Part shown: piece by piece, positions 22,063 through 31,600 of the stretch | Numbering within the stretch: position 1 is the first letter of the stretch | Layout of the letters: every line of letters begins with the position of its first letter | NCBI GenBank assembly: GCA_022702705.1 | Contig: CM040430.1 | Span: 15,509,310 to 15,573,309, forward strand | Source: Papilionanthe hookeriana x Papilionanthe teres | Lineage: Eukaryota; Streptophyta; Magnoliopsida; Asparagales; Orchidaceae | Length of the DNA: 64,000 bases | Reading direction: 5' to 3' | Program-made: the position numbers and the translations under genes | The notes under the pieces: model-generated | Told to the model about the DNA's origin: nothing | Databases searched by the model: none | Seen by the model: the letters and a program-made list of their open reading frames with translations, nothing else

Positions 22063-22379
22063 GTGGTGTGCTAACCAAGCACACCGCTCGTATTGGCGTT
22101 GATTGAAGAGATCAACAAAACCAACACAGACGTCTAAGTGACACACTTAGAACAGAGCAGAAAATTTCTGCTGAGGAGTGTCAGGCAGATCTCCATGACT
22201 GAAGATTCCTGAACTCTCGCTGGGGAAAAAGGAGGTGAATTTCAAATCACAAGACCTGGAGAGATTCGATTTTAGATCTGTTTAATTTTTTATTTCAAGT
22301 TTCAATTTTAGTTAAAGTTCGATTTAAGATTGATTTTATGGTGGATTTCATTAAGATTCAGAATTTGGAATGAGAACCG

Positions 22380-24000
22380 GAACATAGGTTCCAACCTCGG
22401 AATTTAAAAGAGAATTAGAATTTAGGCTCTAGTCTCGACAAAGAGAGTTGGAATTTAGGCTCCAACCTCGGAAAGAAGATCAGAATTTAGGTACTGATCG
22501 AAAGGAATGAAGACCAGAATTTAAGTACCAGCCTCGGAGAGAGAATCAGAATTTAGGTACCGATCTCGAAAAGAGAGTCGGAATTTAGGTACCGACCTCC
22601 CAAAGGAGAGAACTGGAATTTAGGTACCAGTCTCGAAAGAGAATTGAAATTTAGGTATCGATCTCGAAAAGAGAGTCGGAATTTATGTACCGACCTCGCA
22701 AAGGATGAGAACTGGAATTTAGGTACCAGTCTCGAAAGAGAATAGAAATTTAGGTATCGAACTCGAAAAGAGAGTCGGAATTTAGGTACCAACCTCCCAA
22801 AGGAGAGAACTGGAATTTAGGTACCAGTCTCGAAAGAGAATCAAAATTTAGGTATCGATCTAGAAAAGAGTCAGAATTTAGGTACCGACCTCGCAAAGGA
22901 TGAGAACTGGAATTTAGGTACCAATCTCGAAAGAGAATCGAAATTTAGGTATCGATCTCGAAAAGAGAGTCAGAATTTAGGTACCGACCTCCCAAAGGAG
23001 AGAACTGGAATTTAGGTACCAGTCTCGAAAGAGAATCAAAATTTAGGTATCGATCTCGAAAAGAGAGTCGGAATTTAGGTACCGACCTCACAAAGGATGA
23101 GAACTGGAATTTAGGTACCAGTCTCGAAAGAGAATCGAAATTTAGGTATCGATCTGGAAAATAGAGTCAGAATTTAGGTACCGACCTCACAAATGATGAG
23201 AATTGGAATTTAGGTACCAATCTCGAAAGGGAATCGAAATTTTGTTATTGATCTCGAAAAGAGAGTCGGAATTTAGGTACCGACCTCGCAAAGGATGAGA
23301 ACTGGAATTTAGGTACCAGTCTAGAAAGATAATCGAAATTTAGGTATCGATCTCGAAAAGTGAGTCGGAATTTAGGTACCAACCTCCCAAAGGAGAGAAC
23401 TGGAATTTAGGTACCAGTCTCGAAAGAGAATCGAAATTTAGGCATCGATCTTGAAAGGTGAGAATTGAAATTTAAGTATCAATCTCAAAAAGAGAGTCAC
23501 AATTTAGGTACCGACCTCCTAAAGGAGAGAACTGGAATTTAGGTACCAGTCTCGAAAGAGAATCGAAATTTAGGTATCGATCTCGAAAGGAGAGAATTGA
23601 AATTTAAGTATCAATCTCAAAAAGAGAGTCGAAATTTAGGTACCGACCTCACAAAGGATGAGAATCAAAATTTAGGTACTGATCTCGAAAGGGATGATAA
23701 TTGAAATTTAAGTATCAAATCTTAAAAGGTGAGTCGAAATTTAGGTACCGACCTCACAAAGGATGAGAATCAGAATTTAGGTACTGATCTCGAAAGAGAA
23801 TCGAAATTTAGGTATCGATCTCGAAAAGAGAGTCGGAATTTAGGTACCGACCTTGAAAGGAGAGAACTGGAATTTAAGTACCAGTCTCGAAAGGTGAGAA
23901 TGGGAATTTAGGTACCAGTCTCAAAAAGGAGAGAACTGGAATTTAATTACCAGTCTCAGAATGAGAGAACTGGAATTTAAGTACCAGTCTCGGAAGGTTG
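22380..24000 (-). repeat. Array of ~45 tandem short hairpins in the 3' UTR
   Basis: Units of 31-34 bp are repeated about 45-48 times, mostly grouped by three into a ~98-bp higher-order period. Each unit has the form GAGA-(arm)-AATTTAGGTA-(complementary arm)-CTC. The 10-base centre is nearly constant while the arms vary as complementary pairs: GTCGG/CCGAC, ACTGG/CCAGT, ATCGA/TCGAT, ATCAG/CTGAT, ATTGA/TCAAT and GTTGG/CCAAC. With the flanking GAGA and CTC, each unit can form a stem of ~8 bp. The array lies between the last ORF and the polypurine tract. That is the 3' untranslated segment in which Tat-lineage elements are known to carry tandem repeats that can seed satellites. Confidence 0.9.
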
Positions 24001-24856
24001 ACGATTGATTCGTGAAGATTTCAATGATTAGAAGCGTTGTAGAAGATTGGAATGGGACATGAAAGTGTTTCACGTCCCGAAGGATTTCATCAAAGGTTGA
24101 AAGTTTGGTGAAGGAAGTGAATCCACGCCATCAGAACCAAATCGAGAATCTCATGGTTCTATGTCAGTAGACTCAGCGACCTTCTCAAAATAGTTGAGAA
24201 ATTGTAGAGAGTTGAAAAGACTTTGAGAACAGCCAGAGGCTGGGGATATCGGATTCGGAGCTTCGTTTTCATTATTCATTGCTTTTAGTGATGTGATTTT
24301 TTAAGTTTCATTTTCGATTGAAATTTCACTTTGATTTGGATTTTAATTGATTTACTTGGTTCACATCTTGAAGTTTTAAGTTGATCTGTTTTGAGTTTTG
24401 GTTTGAGTTTTATTCAGACTTTGAATTCAAATTTTATTTTGTTGTTATTATTTCATTCAAATCGTTCTTCGTCCAACTTTCTTTTTAAATCGAGTTAAAC
24501 TCAGATCTGGTGGCGTTTGCAGTAAATTGCATAAAACTGAAGGTAAAACACAAAGTTCATCTCCACTAAAATGTCAAAGATACATCAGGTGATTCCATCA
24601 AAACATTTCTGATGACATCCTTCTGAAAATGAACTTTTACAAAAGTTCATATATATATCTGAACACAGACTGCATTGATATCTCCGTGTACTCTGACAAA
24701 ATTGTCTGTACGATTCAACCATCTCTGAAAAGTAAACTACATAGTTAATAACATCACCTTCTAAGCCACTTTCCGGAGGAGAATCCCACGTAAGTGTATT
24801 TTAAAGGTGTGCTACTACTATGTAGTCTACAGCTCGTAGGGCTGCAAATTCTCTAG
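24001..24856 (-). other. Non-repetitive 3' UTR of the Tat-like element
   Basis: The sequence between the AlkB ORF stop and the hairpin array has no ORF. The part near 24280-24500 is rich in TTTTGATTTGGATTTTAATT-like words. It probably belongs to the element's transcript. Confidence 0.5.
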
Positions 24857-26189
24857 TTACGGATCCAGTCGGAAGTAGACCGAAATTTTACTCTCATCCA
24901 TCCTTCTGAGGGTGATGGAGACTCGCTCGTAGGTAACTCCCGGTATGCAGTGCTTCGCTACATCTGCACCATTTCCTTGTAGTACGAGAACAGAGCCTAC
25001 CGGTAGAGGTATCTCCACCGGCCCTCGGAATTCTCCGGGGCCGACTATCCGGAGTTACGTCCCGAACATAATGTTGCATTGGTTGATGAAGGAAACGGTA
25101 CAAAAGGGCCTTACAAAATCATGATGATCCGTGTGAGGTGGAATGCGGTCTCATACCGCATAAATGTTGATAATACGGTATGTTCGGTATGCGATCGGCG
25201 GGTAGAACTCGCCAAGCCACCATACTTTTTATCATTTTCTTAATTAAATCTGGCATTGGATCCACTTCATCGTAGCGGAGTATCCCTGGCAGATTTCCTT
25301 TCCTGTCATCAGCGAAGTTGTAACAGCATCCAAATTGAATAGTAATCCTCCCTTTACCTCTTTTCCATTTCTTTGGCTCGGAGTAGGTCCTGCTACATAA
25401 TCGTCCTGCACAACCTTGTTTCTTCAGCTCATTGACGTAGTCTACAATCTCACTTTGCTCGTAGTGAGAGAAAACATCTGTATGTAACTCTAGTCCTTCC
25501 AGGATGTTGACATATCTGCCTCTGATTCTCTGAAAGTATTCAAAATTCTGGTTCCGCACCCTCTGAATCATCTCCAATTCGTGCTCTGAAATTATCTGCA
25601 GTTGTCAGGGTCTAGTGACGTACTGTGGGATATATGGCTCCACACCGTCACACTCTCCTGGGATCGTCACAATCTCAGGTGTAGGCTCTATAGTAACCTT
25701 CTCCGGAACAACCTCTGCTATGGTGCTCCTGAGGACTGGCCTCCTTGGAGTAACTGCCACGGCCGTCGGGGTTTCTTCCTTGTTCTGCTCTTCTGTTAAT
25801 TTCTTCAGCATCTTGGCGATATGGCGGTTCTTGTTTCTTCTCTGAGTTGGGGTCAGGGTGGCTCTCCTCTCCCCCTGAATCTCGGTAGGAGCAGCACTGA
25901 CAAGCTTTCCTCTTGCGGACGTTATCACTGATTTCATCTTGTTTTCCTCGATCATATTGATCTTCCTCTTCTTGTTCACATCTTGGGGAGCCTTCTTGTT
26001 GAGCCTCATCACTGTCTTCCCACGGAACTGCTCGGGATCCATAGCAGTCCAAGCAGTTTCCTCATATTCCAACTCCAGCTGTGAAAGGTCCGAGCCAACC
26101 TCTATCACAGTGTCAGCTTTCAGCTCTTCTTTGTTAAGTGCAAGACTTACGCCATCCTTAAAGTTTAGGAACAGCCGCCCGTTCGACAT
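24857..26189 (-). pseudogene. Retrotransposon ORF with ORF0-like N-terminus and AlkB-like 2OG-Fe(II) dioxygenase domain
   Basis: Minus-strand ORF with ATG at 26189-26187. Residues 1-70 (GRLFLNFKDGVSLALNKEEL...) resemble the N-terminus of ORF0 of the same element, and a TPTQRRNKNR motif near residue 115 is also in ORF0. From about residue 200 the sequence matches AlkB-like dioxygenases of the plant ALKBH9/10 kind. Visible elements are PKKWKRGKGRITIQFG..YNF, IPPH-T-DHHDF with the iron-binding H (25135-25133) and D (25129-25127), FCTVSFINQCNIMFG, GPGEFRGPVEIPLPVGSVLVL, the distal H in VAKHC (24952-24950), and a final SITLRRMDES with 2-oxoglutarate-binding R. Such enzymes remove methyl groups from RNA or DNA bases. 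The frame is broken by a TGA at 25607-25605, an indel near 25175, and stops near 25153 and 25064; the key residues survive. Uninterrupted it would be about 440 residues. It follows the pol stop by 325 bp, so it is probably expressed separately. Confidence 0.82.
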
Positions 26190-26513
26190 TTCCCTGAAAA
26201 GAAAACAAGGAAAGAATCAGGGGCTGTACTCATGACGAGAACAATAAGAAAATTTACCTATTAATGAAAGAATTCTTTATTAATTATTTTGAATTTTATA
26301 AGAGTAAGAGAAGATAAGAAAAGATTAGGAGTAAGCTGGGCTCGAAAGGAAGAGTCAAAATTCCATTATTACTTTAATTGCATATGTTTTCCTTTAACAC
26401 ACATTTTTATTTATGATTTCTTTTTTATCATTCATTTTCTTTCGGGTTTGGACCCAGTTATAAGTGATTACTCTACCCGTGCTTCTAGGAAAGAAATTTC
26501 ATTCTTCGAAACA
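26190..26513 (-). promoter_or_regulatory. Spacer with splice-acceptor-like site before the AlkB ORF
   Basis: On the minus strand, a pyrimidine tract (CTTTCCTTGTTTTCTTTTCAG) ends in AG at 26194, four bases before the ATG at 26189. This is a strong plant-type 3' splice site and suggests the ORF is translated from a spliced RNA, as env is in retroviruses. The rest of the spacer is AT-rich without ORFs. Confidence 0.5.
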
Positions 26514-27933
26514 TCAGGTCACGTAATACTTCTTCAAATATCGTCCATTGATTGAAAGCATAAATCGTTCTCTACGGCAATTCACAAGCTGGTAAGAACC
26601 TCCTGCGTAGACTGTCTCAACCATGAACGGCCCCTCCCAAGTCGGCTCAAATACCTCCTATCTTGCGGTGTGCAAGGATAGGCCTTCTGAGAACTAGGAC
26701 CAAGTCACCAACTTTGAATGTCCTTGGGCGGACCAGTTTGTCGTGGGCCTGGATCATCTTAGCTTGATACAGTTCCAGATTCTGTTGCACTGCAAGTCGT
26801 TTTCCTTCTAAGTTTTCCAATTCTTCCAGCCGTAGTCTGGCATTTTCTTCTGTAGTGATCTTCTCCGCAACTGCAATTCTGAGTGATGGGAGCTGAACTT
26901 CCAAGGGTAGAACTGCCTCGGACCCGTACACTAAAGCGTAGGGCGTAGACTGAGTAGGAGTCCTGAAAGTCGTTCTGTAGGCCCATAAGGCTTCTAACAA
27001 CTTCTCGTGCCAATTTCTTTTGTTGTCGTCCAAGGTTTTCTTTAAGATTTGGACGAGAGTTTTATTAAAAGCCTCTGCCAAGCCGTTTTCTCTTGGATAG
27101 TAGATCGTTGAATAGCGCCAATCGATACCGTGTCTGCTGATAAAACTATTGATCTTCGTGCTTCTGAACACGGACCCATTATCTGAAATGATTCTGTACG
27201 GTACCCCGAAGCGGTAGACGACCTGATTCTTGAAGAACTGTAGCACATGATACGCTTTCACTTCTCTGAGCGGTACTACTTCTGCTCATTTGGAAAAGTA
27301 GTCTGTAGCTGCGAGAATGAAGCGATGTCCTCTTGAAGAAGACGGTTCTATTGGACCCGCAATATCTGTGCCCCAACATTCAAATGGCCACGACGCGATT
27401 GTCGGATGTAGCACATTTGGAGGTTGATGTAGAACCACTCCATGCACTTGGCAATGGTGACAACTCTTGGCGCTGGTGACAACTCTTGGCAACCTTCATG
27501 CAGTCGGTCATCATTGAGGGCCAGTAGTACCCTAGTCTCTTAATCTTTATTTTCATCTTCGGACCCGACTGATGAGCGCCACAAAGTCCTGAGTGCACTT
27601 CTTTAACAATTTCATGAGCCTCGGACCCACTCAGGCACCTTAGCCACATCTGGTCAAAAGACTTTCTATATAACGTATTGTTTATTAATGTGTAAGACAG
27701 AGTTCTTTTCTTAATCTGATGGGCTAATGACTTATCGTCCGGTAGGTTTCCTATTTGTAGGTAGTGTATTAATGGTCGATGCCAGTCTTCTGCATTTTCT
27801 GTTACTGCTACAATTGTTTCTTCTTCTTCTTCTGGCTTGTGTATTGTGTCCATGTCGAGCTGTGAGAGGACCTGTCGTCCTTGAACTGACATTTCAACTG
27901 ATTCATCCTGTAAGCAGGAAAACTCTTTTGCGA
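26514..27933 (-). pseudogene. Tat-like element: integrase
   Basis: Minus strand. The HHCC zinc domain starts around 27616 (HEIVKEVHSGLCGAH ... CHQRQ/CHHCQ). The core carries D in CWGTDIAGPI, D in ISDNGSVF and E in NGLAEAFNK. An SH3-like tail follows (RPRTFKVGDLVLVLR ... FEPTWEGPF) with the stop TGA at 26516-26514. Two frame breaks are seen: a 19-bp tandem duplication in the zinc domain (27455-27490) and a one-base change near 26650. A TGA replaces the W of YFSKW near 27287. Apart from these the reading is complete, so decay is moderate. The protein would insert the element's cDNA into the genome. Confidence 0.85.
27455..27490. repeat. 19-bp tandem duplication breaking integrase
   Basis: TGGTGACAACTCTTGGC occurs at 27455-27471 and again at 27474-27490 (unit 19 bp). 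The second copy shifts the pol frame by one. Frames upstream (29005 and above) and downstream (27492 and below) differ by exactly this amount. Confidence 0.9.
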
Positions 27934-28800
27934 GGCAGGCTAACGCATCTGCTAGAGCATTTTCTTTTCTGGGAATCTTGTAGATTGTTACATTCTGGAT
28001 TTGCTCCAATAGTTTCATGCCATACTGAAAGTACTGCTCGAGTCTCGGTTTCAGAATTCTGTACTGTCCGACGATCTGCTGAATAATCAACTGAGAAAGC
28101 CCGTAGATGTTGATATCTATTATACCAATCTGAATGGTTAATTCCAATCCTGTTATGAGAGCTTCGTATTTTGCTTCGTTATTTGTACATGGTTCTATTA
28201 GGTGGTAGGAGTATCTTAACATTCCCCGCTCCGGTGTTATAAAGATCAGTCCGATTCCTGCCTTATCGTGCACTATCATTTGCGATTCTCTGTCTTTCTG
28301 TGTTGATGATGCTCCATCGAAGTACAATTCCCAACGCTGATCATCGAGGCCTTGTAAGCTCATTATCTGCTCGTCTGGCAAGTCGTCATTGAGAGGCGAT
28401 TCTGCCAGCAAAGGATGTGCTGCGAGGAAGTTTGCTAGGACTTGTCCTTTTACGACACAAAGAGGAACGAAAGTTATATCGAATTGCAATAGTATCATCG
28501 ACCACCTAGCAAGTTTGCCAGAAAGCGTCGGGCGAGTCATCAAATATTGCAACGGATTAAATTTCGAAATAAGGTTGACCTTATGAGAAAGCATGTAATG
28601 CCTGAGCTTTTGAGCGGCGAAGATCAGGGTCAAACAATGCTTCTCAATAGGAGGATACTTTACTTCCGTCGGAATTAGACGACGACTTAAGTAGTAGAGA
28701 GCATTTTCTTTACCCTCGTCATTGACCTGGACTAACAGGGCTCCAAGGGAGTCGTCTAAAGCCGTGGTATAAAGTATCAACGGTCTACCCGAGACTGGGG
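27934..28800 (-). pseudogene. Tat-like element: two successive RNase H domains
   Basis: The first, next to RT, reads GRPLILYTTALDDSLGALL, ALYYLSRRL, YPPIEKHCLTLIFA and LARWSMILLQFDITF (about 28800-28420). The second follows at about 28335-27934: WELYFDGASS, AGIGLIFITPERGM, CTNNEAKYEALITGLELT, LSQLIIQQIVGQY and ENALADALACLA. This is the extra 'archaeal-type' RNase H found in the Tat lineage. In the second, the motif usually containing D in GDSQLV reads GLSQLI, so one acidic catalytic residue is lost. The frame is otherwise open and continuous with RT and integrase. Confidence 0.85.
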
Positions 28801-30370
28801 CTGCTAAGACAGGAGGTGTCATTAGATATTGCTTAATGTCCTCGAAGGCCCGTTGGCATTTCTCTTCCCAAACGAATTTGGCGTCCTTTTTAATTAATGC
28901 CAAAAAGGGTTGACACCTACCTGACAAATTCGAGATAATGCGTCGAAGATATGCCAATTTTCCTTGAAAGGATCGTAGTTCTTTCAAGGTTTTAGGAGGC
29001 GGCATTTCTAAGATAGCTTTAATCCTCTCCGGATCAATCTCAATTCTGTGATGTCATACAACAAATCCTAAGAATTTCCCAGAGGTGACGCCGAAGGCGC
29101 ATTTCAAGGGATTCATCTTAAGATTAAATTGTCTTAATCGTTCGAAAACAATTCTCAAATCATACAAGTGATCTTCCTTCAGTTTTCTTTTGATGACCAC
29201 ATCATCCACGCAACACTCGACTTGGTTGTGAATGGGATCATCAAAAATCCTCGTCATTACTCTTTGATAAGTTGCTCATGCATTCTTCAATCCGAAAGGC
29301 ATTACTGTGTAGTAGTAAACTCCGATTGGCGTTCTGAAGGCTGTGAGTTTCTCATCTTCTGGTGCCATCTTTATCTGGTTATATCCTGAAGATCCATCCA
29401 TGAAAGAAAAGATTTCATGTGTTGAAGCAATGTCGATCATCAATTCTGGAATTGGTAGCGGAAATTCATCTTTTGGGCATGCTTTATTCAAGTCTCTGAA
29501 ATCTACACAGATTCTGATCTGACCATTCTTCTTTCTGACCGGTACCACGTTGGCTAACCAAGTTGGGTACTGCTCTTCACGGACAAATTTAGCATCTATT
29601 AGCTTCTTAACTTCAGCTATTACTTGTTGTTCAATCTCTAGACGCATTCTTCTGGGAGCTTGTCTGACTGGAACGGTAGTGTGATTCACTCCTAACTTGT
29701 GAACTGTGACCTCTGGAGCTAATCTCGACATTTCATCATAACTCCAAGCAAAGCAATCTTTGAAATCTATTAATAGTTTGATTATTTCTTTGGAGTCTTC
29801 TTTATTGAGTAAGAAGCTAACAAAGATCGGCCTAGGCTCTTCGCTAGTACCTAAGTTAACTTCCATTAACTCATCTATTGTAGATTTAATCTCTTCTTCA
29901 AATTCTGGTGGAGCGTCTCCGATTGGTAGATCTTCAAGATTATCTGAGGTTTCCAAGCAGTCTTCATTAGGCTCACTAGCGATAGCCAAGCAAAATCCTG
30001 TATCATCAACTGATCCTACTGTGCCAAATCCGAGACCATGTTTTGAATTGGGAGGCCGACTGGCATTGTTCCATAATTTTTCGAAGCGCTGTGATTGGCC
30101 TTTTGACCATTGCTTAGGCAAAATACAACGTTGAATTAAATTTTGAACACAAGGAGAATACCACTCAAAAGGCAATTCTATTAATTCAGATGAAGCAATA
30201 TCTTCAAATTGTACATCGTTTTCAGTTTTGGAAGAAGAAGCACCACGGTAGAACTTGACTGGCTTAGCACCACCACCATGCACTTCCTTGACCACCATAC
30301 CCTCGATTTTATTAGAATGGATCGGGGTCAGGGTCATAGTATGCACATAGTGGTTAATCTTTTCGTACAT
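28801..30370 (-). pseudogene. Tat-like element: reverse transcriptase
   Basis: Read high to low, it shows PTWLANVVPVRKKNGQIRICVDFRDLN, PLPIPELMIDI, SFMDGSSGYNQIKM, AFRTPIGVYYYTVMPFGLKNA and ECCVDDVVIK in RT order, then FERLRQFNLKMNPLKCAFGV and LRSFQGKLAYLRR. The catalytic YVDD box reads CVDD here. TGA stops occur at about 29275 (after LKNA) and 29053 (after FLGFVV). Upstream (30370-29900) is a linker without recognisable domain. An intron between protease and RT is known in Ogre elements. I see no clear one here, because the frame runs through from protease to RT. Confidence 0.88.
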
Positions 30371-31600
30371 TGATTTGTATTCTTCATTCTTTTCATCTTT
30401 GAGAGAGATCTTGAATTGTGGTTTCTTCTGATTTATTGTTGCTGCTTCTTTCTTGATTTCTTCTTCTTCTTCGGAGCTATTCTCCCAATCAACATCGATG
30501 ACCGGTTTCTTCTGTTCAACTGTTCCACCGTTTCTTCCTCGACCTCGTCCCCGGCCTCAACCTCGGGTGCGAGTTCTGTAGAAACCTTCACCATCTCGTC
30601 GTAAGGGAGTGGTGAGTAACTGTTGAACTAGAATTTTAGGTTCTTTATCGTCTAGTGCTTCTTTTTCTTGATTTGGTATAGTATTTCTGGAGAAGATTGT
30701 TTTCTTTGGGGGTGCGTAGTAAGCTGCATCTTCGTGGATTCCGATTTCATGCACGGAGAATGGTTGCAAATCACCTTTGATACACTGCTCTTGTCATCCT
30801 TCATAGTACTTTATACACTAGTGTAGAGACGACAGTACCATCTGGTTCTCATGGATCCATGGCCGGCCCAATAGTGCGTTGAATGATGTCTCAGAATCAA
30901 TTATGTGGAACTTTGCGGTTGTCTTGGCTAATTCACCGATCTTCATTAACGGTGTTATCGATCCGAGAGCTCTTTCTCCTTTCTGGTTGAAGCCTCTTAG
31001 CATCATCTTGTTTGCCTCGAGATCACGGGCGTCAATCTCTAAATAGGCTAGCGTTCATAGGTTCATTATATTAATTGACGCTCCTGGATCGACTAGCACC
31101 CTGGAGAGTGTGAACTTTCCAATACTGACTGAAATGTACAATGGTCGGTTGTGATCTGCTGTTCCAAGTAGTAAATCATCGTCCGTGAAGGTAACACCGC
31201 GTTGTCCTTTCAATAAGCAAACCTCATCGAAGGAATTACCGGCCATTTGAGCTAAGCAAATTTCTGGATCAAGCAAGGCCTCGACCGGAGATTCTCTCAT
31301 CTCCTTTCGACAGGATCGAGCGTCGTAGATGCTCAGTTTGGCCGGTAGCTTCCTAAGATGGGCTAGCACATTATAATCCACTTTGTTACCGCGCTCTTCA
31401 GATTCTTCATGAATGGGCAATTCTTCTGCTGGGGTTGGCTCTTTCTGAGCAACCACCTGCTTTCCCTTGTCCTTTGGACCAAATCTCGGAGGTAGGACCA
31501 TTCCGCTTCTTAGGTTGACTTCAGTAATTTCCTCTGAATCTACTGGTGTCTCTTCTTGAATCGGAACGACTGACCCTTCTGAAGTCTCCTCGGCGTCTTA
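30371..31600 (-). pseudogene. Tat-like element: aspartic protease region
   Basis: The protease core is visible: LSRVLVDPGASINIM (active-site D-x-G-A, 31100-31060), and about 90 residues later FNALLGRPWIHE (30930-30890). Several stops interrupt it (TGA after IMNL, TAG and TGA near 30820-30785, TGA near 30560), but no frameshift. A glycine/arginine-rich stretch (GRGRGRGR) near 30550 precedes the RT linker. In the family this enzyme cuts the gag-pol polyprotein. Confidence 0.75.

Noticed and set aside
22553..23911. Repetitive ORFs on both strands across the hairpin array
   Set aside because: They arise because the repeat period is near a multiple of three in places. They start and stop at random units and occur on both strands.
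22380..24000. CRISPR-like regular spacing
   Set aside because: The whole unit is repeated and there are no unique spacers. The context is a plant LTR retrotransposon 3' UTR.
25605..26235. Plus-strand ORFs opposite the AlkB ORF
   Set aside because: They are shadows of the minus-strand coding region, with no motifs of their own.
27727..28086. Hydrophobic plus-strand ORF
   Set aside because: It is antisense of the second RNase H and integrase region, so the hydrophobicity comes from the acidic/charged codons on the other strand.
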